Counted from the first letter of the stretch, positions 23,759 through 33,231 are shown. The stretch: DNA of 64,000 nt from GCA-2748575 sp965222725 (GCA_965222725.1 OZ244969.1:62001-126000), one strand, 5' to 3'. Numbers and translations: made by a program. Notes: a model not told the origin generated them from the sequence alone.

Positions 23759-26701
23759 GTGAAGAAGTTCTGCTGGGGTATACTGGGAATCCTCAGTGCA
23801 TGGAGCAGCCACAGGGAGTCAGGCAACACAGTGGAACCACACAGCAGCCAACCTCATATTATCGGCCGGCAGCCGCTACCGGTAGCAAGGAGCATCATCC
23901 CTGCTGCGGTATTGCTGTTTGCCGTAATTGCGCTTTTGCTGCTCCCTGCAAAAACCTCCCTGGCGTCTGCAATCAGCCTGGACAGCGACCGCTTTCAGCT
24001 CAATGTCACCAACCGCATCCAGTATCTTGAAGATCCCACCCGGCTTCTGAAAGCCAATGATCTGATGCTTCCCCAGATCAGCAAACAGTTCACCCATTCT
24101 CACGATCAGATCATCCGTTTCGGTTTCACCGACCACATTATCTGGACCCGGCTGCAACTTACCAACAGCCAGGACCATTCCCTTACCGCCATGCTCTACA
24201 TGGACCGCCCTAACGTGGAGCGGATTGAGCTGTTCGAAATCCGCGACAAACAGGTTATTCCCCTGGGCAAATCCGGCAGCGCCTACCCCATGGAAGAAAA
24301 GTCGCTGGAAAGCCGCAACCCGGTATTCCGTCTGCAGCTGGCCGCTGGCGAGGAAAAGATTCTGATCGCCAAACTGGAGTCTTCCCATTTTCTGCATACC
24401 GCCATCAAACTGGCTGACCCGGTATCGTTCAGCGAAGACACCGGCCGTTTTCAGCTGTGGATAGGCACAGGGCTGGGAGTGCTCTGCGGATTCCTGTGTT
24501 ACGGATTATTTATGGGGGGGCGCAACCGCTCCGGCGATTACCTGAAATTTTCCCTCTACATGGGCAGCGCCATTACCTACATGATGACCCAGACCGGGTA
24601 CTTCGGGGTGGAATGGTTCAATATTCCCGGTGCCCACCCCAAGCTGGAAGCCATTGCCCTGGCGCTGGTGGTAGCGTCCAGCTGTTACTTTGAACGCTCC
24701 TTTTTGAATCTTCGCCAACACAACCCCTATCTGGATCACGCCCTGCGGATTGCCAGCCTTCTCAGCCTGGCTCTGATTGCCATTTCACCCATGCTGAGCA
24801 ACAGCCTGAGCCTGCAGATTTCCCTGCTGGTAGGCATTGCCAGCACGCCCTTTATGCTGTTTGCGCTCTTTGCCCGCTGGATCAACGGCTTTAAACCGGC
24901 CCGCTACTATCTGGCGTCCCGCATCCTGCTGGTGCTGGTGGCCGGCTTTGGCGCCCAGACCATTTACGGCTCACTGCCCACCAATATCACCCTGAGCTGG
25001 CTGTTACTGGTGGGCCTGGTACTGGATGCGGTGCTGATCAGTTATGCCCTTGCCGACCACTACCGGGAAGCCTCCGGGCGCCAGATGGAGCGCCAGCAGC
25101 AGGTGGCCATTGCCGAAGCCGTGACCCGCACCAAAAGTGAATTCCTGGCTCAGCTCAGCCACGAAATCCGCACCCCCATGAACGGCATTCTGGGCATGAC
25201 CGAACTGTTAGGAGGTTCGCCCCTGTCCCCAACCCAGCAGGACTACCTGAAAACCATTTCCACCTCCGGTAATCACCTGCTGAAAATCCTGGATGACGTG
25301 CTGGACTATTCCAAAATCGAAGCCGGTAAAATGGCCATCGATATCAGCGCCTTTGATATTTCCCATATGCTGACGGAATGCATCGAGCTGTTTAAAGCCC
25401 GCATAGAAGAGAAGCAGCTGGAGCTGATTACCCATATCGACGGCGATGTCCCCCCCCAGGTGAAAGGGGACCCCATGCGCATCCGCCAGATTCTCACCAA
25501 TCTGATTTCCAACGCGGTGAAATACACGGATCACGGTGAGATCGTTATCAATATCTCCCCCGACAATCGCCACGCCCCCAACCATATCTGCTTTGAAGTG
25601 AGCGATACCGGTATCGGCATTCCGCCGGATCAGTTCAAAACCCTGTTCAAACCCGATCGCCCCATCGATCCCACCGAAAGCAAGGGCCTGGGCCTGGCCA
25701 TATCCGAACGTCTGGTAAAAATGATGGACGGTGAAATCGGCGCCGAAAGCCAGCAGGGCAAAGGCAGCAAATTCTGGTTTTCCCTGCCACTGGAACCGGT
25801 GGAAGAGGAAGAACGCACCCCGGTGCTGACGGAAAAACTCCACGGCCTGCGCCTGATGGTGGTGGATGATAATGCGTCCTGCCGCCTGGTGATTCAGCAA
25901 CAGGCCAACAGCTGGGGCATGCAGGTGAGCACCGCGGTGAACGGCAAACAGGCCCTGGCCATGCTGCGCACCCAGGCCAACCTGGAAGAACCCTTTGATA
26001 TAGTGATTCTGGATCACGAAATGCCTGGCATGAACGGGCTCGAACTGGCAGCCCGCATCAAGGAAGACTCGTTAATCAATAACAACCTGCTGGTCATCAT
26101 GCTCACCGGGCTGGGAGTTGCACCCAGCTCGGCAGCCGCACGCAATGCCGGTATTCGCCGGGTGATTACCAAACCGGTCACCGGGCGCATGCTGAAAATC
26201 ACCCTGGCCGAAGAGCTGGGGCATTTACACAAGATTGAGCAGGATCACGCCCACGAAGGGGATGCCGACACACCCCTACCCGGCAAACTGTCCATTCTGG
26301 TGGCGGAAGACCACTACCTGAGTCAAAAGGTGATTAAAGGCATGCTGGCCCGCCTGGGGCTGGAATGCGATACGGTTGGCAATGGCAAGGATGCGGTGGC
26401 CGCCGCGCGGGAGAAAGATTACAGCCTGATTCTGATGGATTGCGAAATGCCGGATGTGAGCGGATTCGAAGCCACCCGCCAGATCCGCCGCTGGGAACAG
26501 GCCAACAACCGGGACGAAGTGCCCATTATTGCCCTGACCGCCCATATCATGGACGAACACAAGGAACGCAGCCTGGAAAGCGGCATGAATGCCCACCTGT
26601 CCAAACCCATTGAACTGTCGGAACTCCGGGATATGATCCTGCGCTGGACCAAATCCAGTCCCGATAACGTCAGCCCGATCAATAAAGGGCTAAGAGCCTG
26701 A
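23759..26701 (+). CDS. 7TM-DISM hybrid sensor histidine kinase with two receiver domains
   Basis: A membrane hybrid kinase of up to 980 residues. An exported 7TMR-DISM extracellular domain (about 75-230) is followed by seven TM helices (about 235-420). HisKA follows with phospho-acceptor His in SHEIRTPMNGILGMTELL, then HATPase (NLISNAVKYTDHGEI, VSDTGIGIPPDQF, KGLGLAISERLVKMM). Two receivers come last, with Asp in VILDHEMPGMNG and LILMDCEMPDVSG. No Hpt domain is present, so a separate phosphotransferase may be needed. The start is uncertain: GTG 23759, or GTG 23831 with AGGGAG upstream and a normal signal peptide ending TSLASA. It ends overlapping the convergent AraC gene by 12 bases. Confidence 0.9.
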   Translation: MKKFCWGILGILSAWSSHRESGNTVEPHSSQPHIIGRQPLPVARSIIPAAVLLFAVIALLLLPAKTSLASAISLDSDRFQLNVTNRIQYLEDPTRLLKANDLMLPQISKQFTHSHDQIIRFGFTDHIIWTRLQLTNSQDHSLTAMLYMDRPNVERIELFEIRDKQVIPLGKSGSAYPMEEKSLESRNPVFRLQLAAGEEKILIAKLESSHFLHTAIKLADPVSFSEDTGRFQLWIGTGLGVLCGFLCYGLFMGGRNRSGDYLKFSLYMGSAITYMMTQTGYFGVEWFNIPGAHPKLEAIALALVVASSCYFERSFLNLRQHNPYLDHALRIASLLSLALIAISPMLSNSLSLQISLLVGIASTPFMLFALFARWINGFKPARYYLASRILLVLVAGFGAQTIYGSLPTNITLSWLLLVGLVLDAVLISYALADHYREASGRQMERQQQVAIAEAVTRTKSEFLAQLSHEIRTPMNGILGMTELLGGSPLSPTQQDYLKTISTSGNHLLKILDDVLDYSKIEAGKMAIDISAFDISHMLTECIELFKARIEEKQLELITHIDGDVPPQVKGDPMRIRQILTNLISNAVKYTDHGEIVINISPDNRHAPNHICFEVSDTGIGIPPDQFKTLFKPDRPIDPTESKGLGLAISERLVKMMDGEIGAESQQGKGSKFWFSLPLEPVEEEERTPVLTEKLHGLRLMVVDDNASCRLVIQQQANSWGMQVSTAVNGKQALAMLRTQANLEEPFDIVILDHEMPGMNGLELAARIKEDSLINNNLLVIMLTGLGVAPSSAAARNAGIRRVITKPVTGRMLKITLAEELGHLHKIEQDHAHEGDADTPLPGKLSILVAEDHYLSQKVIKGMLARLGLECDTVGNGKDAVAAAREKDYSLILMDCEMPDVSGFEATRQIRRWEQANNRDEVPIIALTAHIMDEHKERSLESGMNAHLSKPIELSELRDMILRWTKSSPDNVSPINKGLRA

Positions 26702-27730
26702 TTGCAGGGATTTACGGAACGCGATGGGACTGACGCCACTCCAGCGTTTGAACGCCCGACTGAAAGAACTCTGCTCGGAAAACCCCAGCAAGAACGCAAT
26801 ATCAATCAGCGAGGTTGAGTCATCCGCCAGATAGGCATAGGCCAGCTGTTCGCGCACCTCATCCACCACATCCTTGAAATGAAAATCCAGACTCTTGAGA
26901 CGGTTCTGTAACGCCCGCGACGTTAATCCCAAAGGTTCTGCCACGGCTTCCAGCGAGGGTTCACCGTTGGGAAGGCACTGGGCAATTTCGGCACGCACCT
27001 CATTCACCAGGTTGATGCGGTTATCAAATTTTTCCAGCCGGTCCGTGGCCTGATGATCCATCAGCATCTTCAAACCCGGATCCGCGCTGACAATGGGTTT
27101 GCGCAGGTGTTCTTTCGCAAAGGTCACCCCGGTCCAGTCCGCATCAAAATGTACCAGGCAGCCAAACACCGCTTCATAGCGTTCGTAATCCGCCATCAGT
27201 GAATGATCAAAATACACGCCCAGCGGCTTGGCACTATCCGCTACCAGCGATCTGCCAAAAGTCACCCAGCCGGCAATGGCGGCTTCTTTCACATAACGGG
27301 ACCAGGGGCCTTCAAAAGGACAATGCCATTGCAGCTTTACCGGGTCGCCATCCACCATGGAGGTTTTACCCAGCTTGCCCGCCAGCTGCTCATAACGGAT
27401 CAAACGATCAATGGCTTCCGCAATGGTGCCGCTACTGAGAATGGCGTAGCCCAGCACATGATAGGAGCGCGCCTGCACCGACGCACCAATGGCCAGGCCA
27501 AGGCCGTCATCGCCGGTTTCCCGCAGCAATTCGAGAAAGAAGCCACCGACGCGAAAAAAGGGAATCAGGTATTCAGGATCGCTCAGTTGCTCCGGTTCGA
27601 TACCGGCTTTTTCCAGCAGGCCGTCCACATCCACACTGTACTGATTTTTCAGTGCCGGAATAATGGACTGAAGATAAGCCGCCGACAGACTGGCGGAAGA
27701 CTGGGTATACTGCGGATCAATGGTTTGCAT
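26690..27730 (-). CDS. AraC-family transcriptional regulator (OruR-like)
   Basis: A 346-residue regulator with an N-terminal arabinose-binding-like domain of the kind found in OruR/ArgR-type regulators (YLQSIIPALKNQYSVDVDGL; HVLGYAILSSGTIAEAIDRL). The C-terminal AraC DNA-binding domain has two helix-turn-helix motifs (LGLTSRALQNRLKSL; IAFLLGFSEQSSFSRAFKRW). The effector cannot be read from the sequence. It follows the AAA ATPase gene by 15 bases on the same strand and probably shares its transcript. Its 3' end overlaps the 3' end of the hybrid kinase gene by 12 bases. A second regulator of the same type lies at 33307. Confidence 0.92.
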   Translation of the reverse strand: MQTIDPQYTQSSASLSAAYLQSIIPALKNQYSVDVDGLLEKAGIEPEQLSDPEYLIPFFRVGGFFLELLRETGDDGLGLAIGASVQARSYHVLGYAILSSGTIAEAIDRLIRYEQLAGKLGKTSMVDGDPVKLQWHCPFEGPWSRYVKEAAIAGWVTFGRSLVADSAKPLGVYFDHSLMADYERYEAVFGCLVHFDADWTGVTFAKEHLRKPIVSADPGLKMLMDHQATDRLEKFDNRINLVNEVRAEIAQCLPNGEPSLEAVAEPLGLTSRALQNRLKSLDFHFKDVVDEVREQLAYAYLADDSTSLIDIAFLLGFSEQSSFSRAFKRWSGVSPIAFRKSLQSGS

Positions 27731-27745
27731 CACGTTTTTGTTCTT

Positions 27746-29230
27746 CTAGTTTGCGCTGACTGTACGCTCATCCGCCCAGGCACGCAACTGCGCCATTTTC
27801 TCTGCCATAACCACCGACAACGGACTGGTATTGGCAATCTCATCCAGAATATGGTGCGTGTCCAGATCGCATTCCTGAGCCTGGCAGGCATACAGTGCCG
27901 CCACAATGGCCTGCTCTATTTCCGCCCCGGAAAATCCGTCGCTGGCCATAGCCAGACGCTCCAGATCAAACTTGTCCGGGTCGATAAAACGTTTTTTCAG
28001 GTGAATGCCGAAAATCGTCTGGCGAATTTCCAGCGACGGCAGATCCACAAAAAAGATTTCATCCATACGTCCCTTGCGCACCAGCTCCGGTGGCAAACGG
28101 CTGATATCGTTAGACGTGGCAACAATAAACACCCGGGTTTTACGTTCTGCCATCCAGGTCAGCAAGGTACCGAGAATCCGCTTGGACGTACCATTGTCAT
28201 TGCCATCCACACTCAATCCTTTTTCGATCTCGTCCATCCAGAGCACACAGGGCTCCATCATATCCGCGAGTTTTAATGCCTCCCGCAGATTCTTTTCAGT
28301 TTCGCCGATAAACTTGTTAAAGAGTGCACCGAAATCCAGTCGCAACAGGGGCACATGCCAGCAACCGGCCACCGCTTTGGCTGCCAGACTTTTACCGCCA
28401 CCCTGAATACCCAGCAACATAATGCCCTTGGGCCGGTCCAGGCCGCCATCCTCCTCCTGCCCCAGGAACACAGTGCGGCGTTGCTGCAGCCAGTCCTTCA
28501 AACGGGACAAGCCGCCCACCTCGGCAAAATCCGCGGTGTCGTATTCAAAACTGAGCACACCATCCATATCCATCAGCTGGAATTTGGCTTTGTTCAGATT
28601 CGGCAGATCATCTTCCGTAATGGCACCATCATCCATAATGGCGCCCCGGGCCAGACGGCGGGCATCGGAGTAAGTAAGCCCGCGCAAATTGGACACCAAC
28701 GCATTCAGGGATTTGCTGTCGGTTTTTACTTTCTGGCCACGGTTTTGTGCCGACCAGTGAGAGGCTTCGTCCCGCACCAGACTCAGCAACTGCTGATCGT
28801 TAGGCAGGCTCAGCTCCATTTGTGCGCTGTAGCGCTTCACTTCCGGCGGAATTTCGATAGCATGACTCAGCAACACCACGGTGTGGGCAACCCGGTCATG
28901 GCGCATGGCAATTTCCTTGAGCAGGCGCACGTTCTTGGGATTGTCGTCCAGAAACGGATGGGCATCGCACAGAATATAAATGCCGGCACGATCCGTGGAC
29001 TTGATCTGCCCCAGGGCATCGTGCAGCTCCGAAGTCAGGCGCTGGGCCACGTTATGCTCCAGGTCAATACGCTTCAGCCCTTCAGTCACGGACCAGTTAA
29101 ACACCGGTTTGCCCAGCCCCAGACCGGCGCGACACACCAGTTCCAGTGCCCGCGGCTCTTCAAATGTTTCGATCACCAGAACCGGCAGACGGGATCCCAG
29201 CATTATTTCCAGGTCATGCATATCGGGCAT
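27746..29230 (-). CDS. Ycf46-like AAA ATPase
   Basis: A 494-residue cytoplasmic AAA ATPase. The N-terminal ~220 residues are the degenerate P-loop-like region found in this family. The C-terminal AAA core shows Walker A GIQGGGKSLAAKAVA, Walker B CVLWMDEIEKGL, sensor 1 VFIVATSNDISRLP and the Arg-finger region RKGRMDEIFF, ending with a FSGAEIEQAIVAALYAC lid. The family is conserved in cyanobacteria, plastids and many proteobacteria without a firm role. The ATG at 29230 has AAGGA eight bases upstream. It is divergent from coq7 across 72 bases and leads the two-gene unit with the AraC regulator. Confidence 0.9.
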   Translation of the reverse strand: MPDMHDLEIMLGSRLPVLVIETFEEPRALELVCRAGLGLGKPVFNWSVTEGLKRIDLEHNVAQRLTSELHDALGQIKSTDRAGIYILCDAHPFLDDNPKNVRLLKEIAMRHDRVAHTVVLLSHAIEIPPEVKRYSAQMELSLPNDQQLLSLVRDEASHWSAQNRGQKVKTDSKSLNALVSNLRGLTYSDARRLARGAIMDDGAITEDDLPNLNKAKFQLMDMDGVLSFEYDTADFAEVGGLSRLKDWLQQRRTVFLGQEEDGGLDRPKGIMLLGIQGGGKSLAAKAVAGCWHVPLLRLDFGALFNKFIGETEKNLREALKLADMMEPCVLWMDEIEKGLSVDGNDNGTSKRILGTLLTWMAERKTRVFIVATSNDISRLPPELVRKGRMDEIFFVDLPSLEIRQTIFGIHLKKRFIDPDKFDLERLAMASDGFSGAEIEQAIVAALYACQAQECDLDTHHILDEIANTSPLSVVMAEKMAQLRAWADERTVSAN

Positions 29231-29302
29231 AGAGTGATTCCTTTTTCCTGACGCTTTCAAAGAGTATAATCCCTATCACAACAGATCCGAAGGTTACCCA
29301 GC

Positions 29303-29980
29303 ATGAATCGTCGCACCACGGCAAGGAAAAAAACCGTTCAGCATCGCCGGCACACCCTGCTTGACCGTTTTATCAAGCATGCTGACGATGCACTGCGCAC
29401 GATTGCCGGAACCCACGGCGAACTGCCACGGGAAAACCCCGCCAATACCGCTGACCTGCCGGAGCTGAACGACAAGGAACGCAAACATGTTGCCGGATTA
29501 ATGCGCATCAACCACACCGGCGAAGTCTGTGCCCAGGCCTTGTATGCCGGTCAGGCAGTGACTGCGCGCCTGCCGCGAGTAAGAAAAGCCATGGAACAGG
29601 CCGCCCGCGAAGAGGAAGAACATCTCTGGTGGTGCGAATCCCGTTTGCAGGAACTTGACGCACACACCAGTATTTTTAATCCCGCATGGTACGCTATGTC
29701 ATTCGGGATTGGTGCGGCTGCCGGTTTTGCCGGCGATCGCTGGAGCCTGGGTTTTGTGGAAGAAACAGAAATTCAGGTGTGCGAACACATCAATAAACAT
29801 ATTTCAAAATTACCGGAGCAGGACGAACGCACCCGGAATATTCTCAATCAAATGCACGACGACGAGGCCAAACATGCGGCCATGGCAAAAAAAGCCGGCG
29901 CGTCGGCGCTGCCCAAACCGGTCAAAAAACTGATGACAACCATGTCTAAAGTCATGACAAAAACCACGTATCATTTGTAA
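29303..29980 (+). CDS. coq7: Coq7-type demethoxyubiquinone hydroxylase
   Basis: A 225-residue di-iron monooxygenase for the C6 hydroxylation step of ubiquinone synthesis, replacing UbiF in many gammaproteobacteria. The carboxylate/His iron ligands are visible in MRINHTGEVCAQALYAG, AREEEEHLWWCESRL, FVEETEIQVCEHIN and MHDDEAKHAAMAKKAG. A basic, Lys/Arg-rich N-terminus of about 50 residues precedes the core; the C-terminal helix is probably membrane-associated. Length is normal for bacterial Coq7. It stands alone, divergent from the AAA ATPase gene. Confidence 0.96.
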   Translation: MNRRTTARKKTVQHRRHTLLDRFIKHADDALRTIAGTHGELPRENPANTADLPELNDKERKHVAGLMRINHTGEVCAQALYAGQAVTARLPRVRKAMEQAAREEEEHLWWCESRLQELDAHTSIFNPAWYAMSFGIGAAAGFAGDRWSLGFVEETEIQVCEHINKHISKLPEQDERTRNILNQMHDDEAKHAAMAKKAGASALPKPVKKLMTTMSKVMTKTTYHL

Positions 29981-30117
29981 GAAACGCCCTTAGGCGAATA
30001 AACCCACAAATTCCGAAAAATAGTTTTCTGATTACTTGCTAATCAATGTTTGAGGCGCTATAAACTCACAGTAGCCAATCGGAGTTTTTTCAAATAAAAA
30101 GGAAAAACGTTCATACA

Positions 30118-30852
30118 ATGAACATGATCGATGCAACAGTTGAGCTGGAGCACTGTTTCAAGCTCAAAGGTAGTCGGGTCACGATTACCATTCTTGAACT
30201 CTACGATTACGACTACCAACGTTTCACCGAACAACTCGCAGAAACCGTACAATCCGCCCCCGACTTTTTTTGCCAGACGCCGGTTATTCTGAGCCTGGAA
30301 AAATATCAGGGCGAAGGCTTTATCGATTTTATAGAAATTGGTGAACTGTGCCGTGAATACGGTCTGGTTCCTGTAGCCATTCGCGGTGGCAGCGAAGAGC
30401 AGATAGTGTCAGCCAACGTGGCCGGCCTGCCACAATTGCCTGCGAGTAAAGAACGCGCCGAACCTGTTCCGGAAACACCGGCCGCCAGCGCGCCGGCCCC
30501 ACAGCCGGAAAACGACGGCGGTGAAACAAAACTGGTCACCACTCCCGTTCGATCAGGACAACAGATTTATGCCGCCAACGGCGATCTGATTATTGTGGCC
30601 CCGGTGAGCGCCGGCGCCGAAATACTGGCCAGTGGCAATATTCATGTGTACGGCCCGCTCAGAGGCCGAGCCCTGGCCGGTGTCAACGGGAATACCGAAG
30701 CCCGTGTATTCTGCCAGTGCCTGGAAGCAGAACTGATTTCCATCGCCGGCAGTTACAAGGTTAACGAAGACCTGCGGGAGACCCACTGGAAAGGCGCCAT
30801 TCAGGCGCGCATGGAAAAAGATCAGCTTGTAATTGAGCCCCTGCAGCAGTAG
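30118..30852 (+). CDS. minC: septum site-determining protein MinC
   Basis: A 244-residue FtsZ-assembly inhibitor that keeps division away from the poles. The N-terminal FtsZ-inhibiting domain (about residues 1-105) is followed by an Ala/Pro/Glu linker (about 110-140). The C-terminal beta-helix domain, which binds MinD and dimerises, contains VSAGAEILASGNIHVYGPLR, GRALAGVNGN and ARVFCQCLEAELISIAG. It heads minC-minD-minE, with 150 bases between minC and minD. AAAAGGAAAAAC precedes the ATG. Confidence 0.97.
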   Translation: MNMIDATVELEHCFKLKGSRVTITILELYDYDYQRFTEQLAETVQSAPDFFCQTPVILSLEKYQGEGFIDFIEIGELCREYGLVPVAIRGGSEEQIVSANVAGLPQLPASKERAEPVPETPAASAPAPQPENDGGETKLVTTPVRSGQQIYAANGDLIIVAPVSAGAEILASGNIHVYGPLRGRALAGVNGNTEARVFCQCLEAELISIAGSYKVNEDLRETHWKGAIQARMEKDQLVIEPLQQ

Positions 30853-31002
30853 CGCAGCGGCTCACACATTTATTCAAGACCAGCGGACCGCAGCGTCGTT
30901 GACCGGAAATTGACAGCACCAGATTAAACACAGTTTCAGTACGGCGAGGGATTCGCCAACAACAACGCAGCAACATGTAGTAATAAACAAGAGGATAAAG
31001 CC

Positions 31003-31812
31003 TTGGCAGAGATAATCGTCGTCACCTCCGGTAAAGGAGGGGTAGGTAAAACAACGACCAGTGCGGCACTTGGCACTGGACTCGCACTGAAAGGCAAGAA
31101 AACCGTAATCATTGATTTTGACGTAGGCTTGCGCAACCTGGACCTGATCATGGGGTGTGAACGCCGGGTGGTGTATGACCTGATCAACGTGGTAAACGGG
31201 GAAGCCAACCTGAACCAGGCGCTGATTAAAGACAAGCGGGTGCCGAATCTTTCCATTCTGCCCGCCTCCCAGACACGGGACAAAGATGCTCTCAGCATTG
31301 AAGGGGTTCAAAAGGTACTGGACGAGCTGAAAAAATCCTACGATTACATCGTATGTGATTCACCCGCCGGGATCGAAAAAGGCGCCCTGATCGCCATGTA
31401 CTTTGCAGACCGTGCCGTGATCGTAACCAACCCGGAAGTGTCTTCGGTACGGGATTCCGACCGCATTCTCGGCATTCTGCAGAGCAAAACCCTGCGGGCC
31501 GAATCCGGACAACCACCAGTGAAGGAACAACTGCTGCTCACCCGCTACGACCCCATTCGCGTGGAACGCGGCGAAATGCTGAGCGTCAAGGATGTTGAGG
31601 AAATTCTCGCCATCGAACTGTTGGGTGTGGTTCCGGAATCCAAGGCGGTACTGAAAGCATCCAACCAGGGTTTGCCGGTCATTCACGACGCTGAAAGCGA
31701 TGCCGGCCTGGCCTACGAAGATGCGGTAAGACGCTTTATGGGTGAAGATGTGGAACATCGCTTCCTGGAAGCCACCAAGAAAGGATTCCTTAAACGGATG
31801 TTCGGAGGGTGA
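31003..31812 (+). CDS. minD: septum site-determining ATPase MinD
   Basis: A 269-residue deviant Walker A ATPase (SGKGGVGKTTTSAALG, with the signature Lys of KGGVGKT). It binds the inner membrane in its ATP form, recruits MinC and oscillates under MinE control. IDFDVGLRNLDLIMG, VCDSPAGIEKGALIAMYFAD and the C-terminal amphipathic membrane-targeting helix (TKKGFLKRMFGG) are all present. The start is a TTG at 31003 with AAGAGGA upstream, at the exact family start MAEIIVVTSGKGG. minE begins two bases after its stop. Confidence 0.98.
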   Translation: MAEIIVVTSGKGGVGKTTTSAALGTGLALKGKKTVIIDFDVGLRNLDLIMGCERRVVYDLINVVNGEANLNQALIKDKRVPNLSILPASQTRDKDALSIEGVQKVLDELKKSYDYIVCDSPAGIEKGALIAMYFADRAVIVTNPEVSSVRDSDRILGILQSKTLRAESGQPPVKEQLLLTRYDPIRVERGEMLSVKDVEEILAIELLGVVPESKAVLKASNQGLPVIHDAESDAGLAYEDAVRRFMGEDVEHRFLEATKKGFLKRMFGG

Positions 31813-31814
31813 CA

Positions 31815-32093
31815 ATGAGTTTTTTTGATTACTTCAGAAGCAAAAACAAAAGCACAGCCAGCGTCGCCAAGGAACGATTGCAAATTATCGTCGCTCACGA
31901 GCGTACCACCCGTAACCAGCCGGATTATCTGCCAGCTTTGCAGAAGGATTTGGTTGAAGTGATCAGCAAATACGTTCCTATTGCTGAAGATCAGGTATCT
32001 GTTTCTCTGGACCAGAACGATGATTGCGCAGTCCTGGAGCTGAATATCACGTTGCCGGATGACGTGGCAAACCAGAAAGCTGCCAACGGCTAA
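31815..32093 (+). CDS. minE: cell-division topological specificity factor MinE
   Basis: A 92-residue protein that stimulates MinD ATPase and confines MinC/MinD to the poles. It opens MSFFDYFRSKNKSTASVA, the membrane-targeting and MinD-binding region (KERLQIIVAHER), followed by the beta-sheet topological specificity domain (LPALQKDLVEVISKYV; VLELNITLPD). The ATG at 31815 has GGAGGG five bases upstream, inside the minD 3' end; a GTG six bases earlier would lie in the ribosome site. It is the last gene of the operon and ends at a good terminator. Confidence 0.97.
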   Translation: MSFFDYFRSKNKSTASVAKERLQIIVAHERTTRNQPDYLPALQKDLVEVISKYVPIAEDQVSVSLDQNDDCAVLELNITLPDDVANQKAANG

Positions 32094-32115
32094 AAGGTAC
32101 GGATAACAAAAAAGC

Positions 32116-32150
32116 AAAAAAAATGCCGACGCAATGTCGGCATTTTTCTT
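32116..32150. terminator. bidirectional terminator after minE
   Basis: ATGCCGAC (32123-32130) and GTCGGCAT (32136-32143) form an 8-bp stem with a five-base loop. T runs follow on the plus strand and a run of A precedes it, giving T on the minus strand. It can end both minCDE and the minus-strand gene whose stop is at 32219. Confidence 0.9.
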
Positions 32151-32218
32151 TCCCTTGCAGTCCTTTTTTTATGTATTCGCTAATACCTTCCCTGTAAACG
32201 GCCTGACTCCGAAAGCTG

Positions 32219-32902
32219 TCAGCCGCGAATAACCGCCCCGCCTTTCTGATACTCGGATAGCGCAGCCATCACACCCTCTTCAAAATCACGAGTTTCGCGA
32301 TCCGTTTGCTGGCCCACCTTGTGCTGACTCAACTTTGACTTGCTGCCGGATTCCACCGAACGCAATTGCCGCTGGCCCGCCAGTGCCGCGGGATCCGCAG
32401 CCTCCGTTTCCTGCCCTGCCAGATTTGCCTGAATAGCGGCGGCGTCCACCAGATACTCTTCGTAGGCTTCCAGCATTCGTTTGTGAAGTTCTGAATTGAC
32501 AGGGATATCGCGCAGGGAGCAGATCCGCTCCACTGATAACTGAAAGGCTTTTCTCAAACCATGCGCCGTGACTGACACCGTTTTAAACCGCGCAGGCTTG
32601 TTGGGCTCTTTGACACGAATCTTGAATTCCTGCCACGGCTTGCGCCCTTCCCGTGTGCGGTTCACCAGTTGCAAGCCGACAATTCGGCCATCCTCGTGAA
32701 TCACACCTTCACCCTGCAGTTTCTTGCGTTGCTTTGATGCGGCCTGACGCTGTCCCAGGCTTTCTTCCAGCGCCTTTGCCATCCGCAACGCTTTTTCTTT
32801 ATTCCGTCCGATGCGCACGTACTTTTGAGTTTCTTTGCCATCCCAGGCTTTAGTTACGCGGTAATATTCCCTATCGCCATCACGCAAAATAGTAATACCC
32901 AT
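32219..32902 (-). CDS. hypothetical protein, unknown function
   Basis: A 227-residue, charged, soluble protein (many Lys/Arg/Glu) with no signal peptide or membrane segment. The first ~60 residues (ITILRDGDREYYRVTKAW, then RNKEKALRMAKALEESL) look like a short beta-hairpin and helix, loosely like integrase-arm or AP2-like DNA-binding folds. That is only an impression. A middle part (RKPWQEFKIRV, SVTAHGLRKAFQLSVERI) may be a second repeat of the same fold, and the C-terminal 70 residues are probably disordered. It shares the bidirectional terminator with minE. I do not recognise the family. Confidence 0.7.
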   Translation of the reverse strand: MGITILRDGDREYYRVTKAWDGKETQKYVRIGRNKEKALRMAKALEESLGQRQAASKQRKKLQGEGVIHEDGRIVGLQLVNRTREGRKPWQEFKIRVKEPNKPARFKTVSVTAHGLRKAFQLSVERICSLRDIPVNSELHKRMLEAYEEYLVDAAAIQANLAGQETEAADPAALAGQRQLRSVESGSKSKLSQHKVGQQTDRETRDFEEGVMAALSEYQKGGAVIRG

Positions 32903-33187
32903 AACGACGACCCTAAGCTGCTCCTAGTCTTTTTAATGTTATTCCTGTAACAGGTTTGGTAGACGGGACGTTTATGGAAGATGCTGAAAGGTAGCCACAA
33001 TGTAGACCTATCAGCGTCCGACAATGTGACAGCACGGCAATCCTGATTCAGATATTGCAGCGGACACCCGGACAAATGGAAACCCCAAAACGAAATGCAT
33101 GAAGCAAGATTCCGAATTGATTAACGACCTATTGGGTACCACCACACATTTAACAATTATTATTTTTGATCTGAATTAAAGATAGCC

Positions 33188-33231
33188 GGCGCCATTAACG
33201 CCTCGACGGAGTTAATGTAGCGCCTTTTTTT
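33188..33231 (+). terminator. orphan plus-strand terminator-like hairpin in a gene-free region
   Basis: The 404 bases between 32903 and 33306 hold no gene I can support. At their right side GGCGC plus ATTAAC (33188-33199) pair with GTTAAT and GCGCC (33211-33224). Seven T bases follow on the plus strand, which is the form of a Rho-independent terminator. No plus-strand gene ends nearby, and on the minus strand there is no good T run for the AraC gene. It may end a short untranslated RNA starting after about 32900, or be a remnant. Confidence 0.55.

Noticed and set aside
23751..23762. Three-codon ORF (ATG GAT AGG TGA) overlapping the hybrid kinase GTG start
   Set aside because: It could couple translation, but such short frames are common by chance and the kinase start itself is uncertain.
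29981..30010. Terminator after coq7
   Set aside because: Only a four-base CGCC/GGCG stem is present, without a T run.
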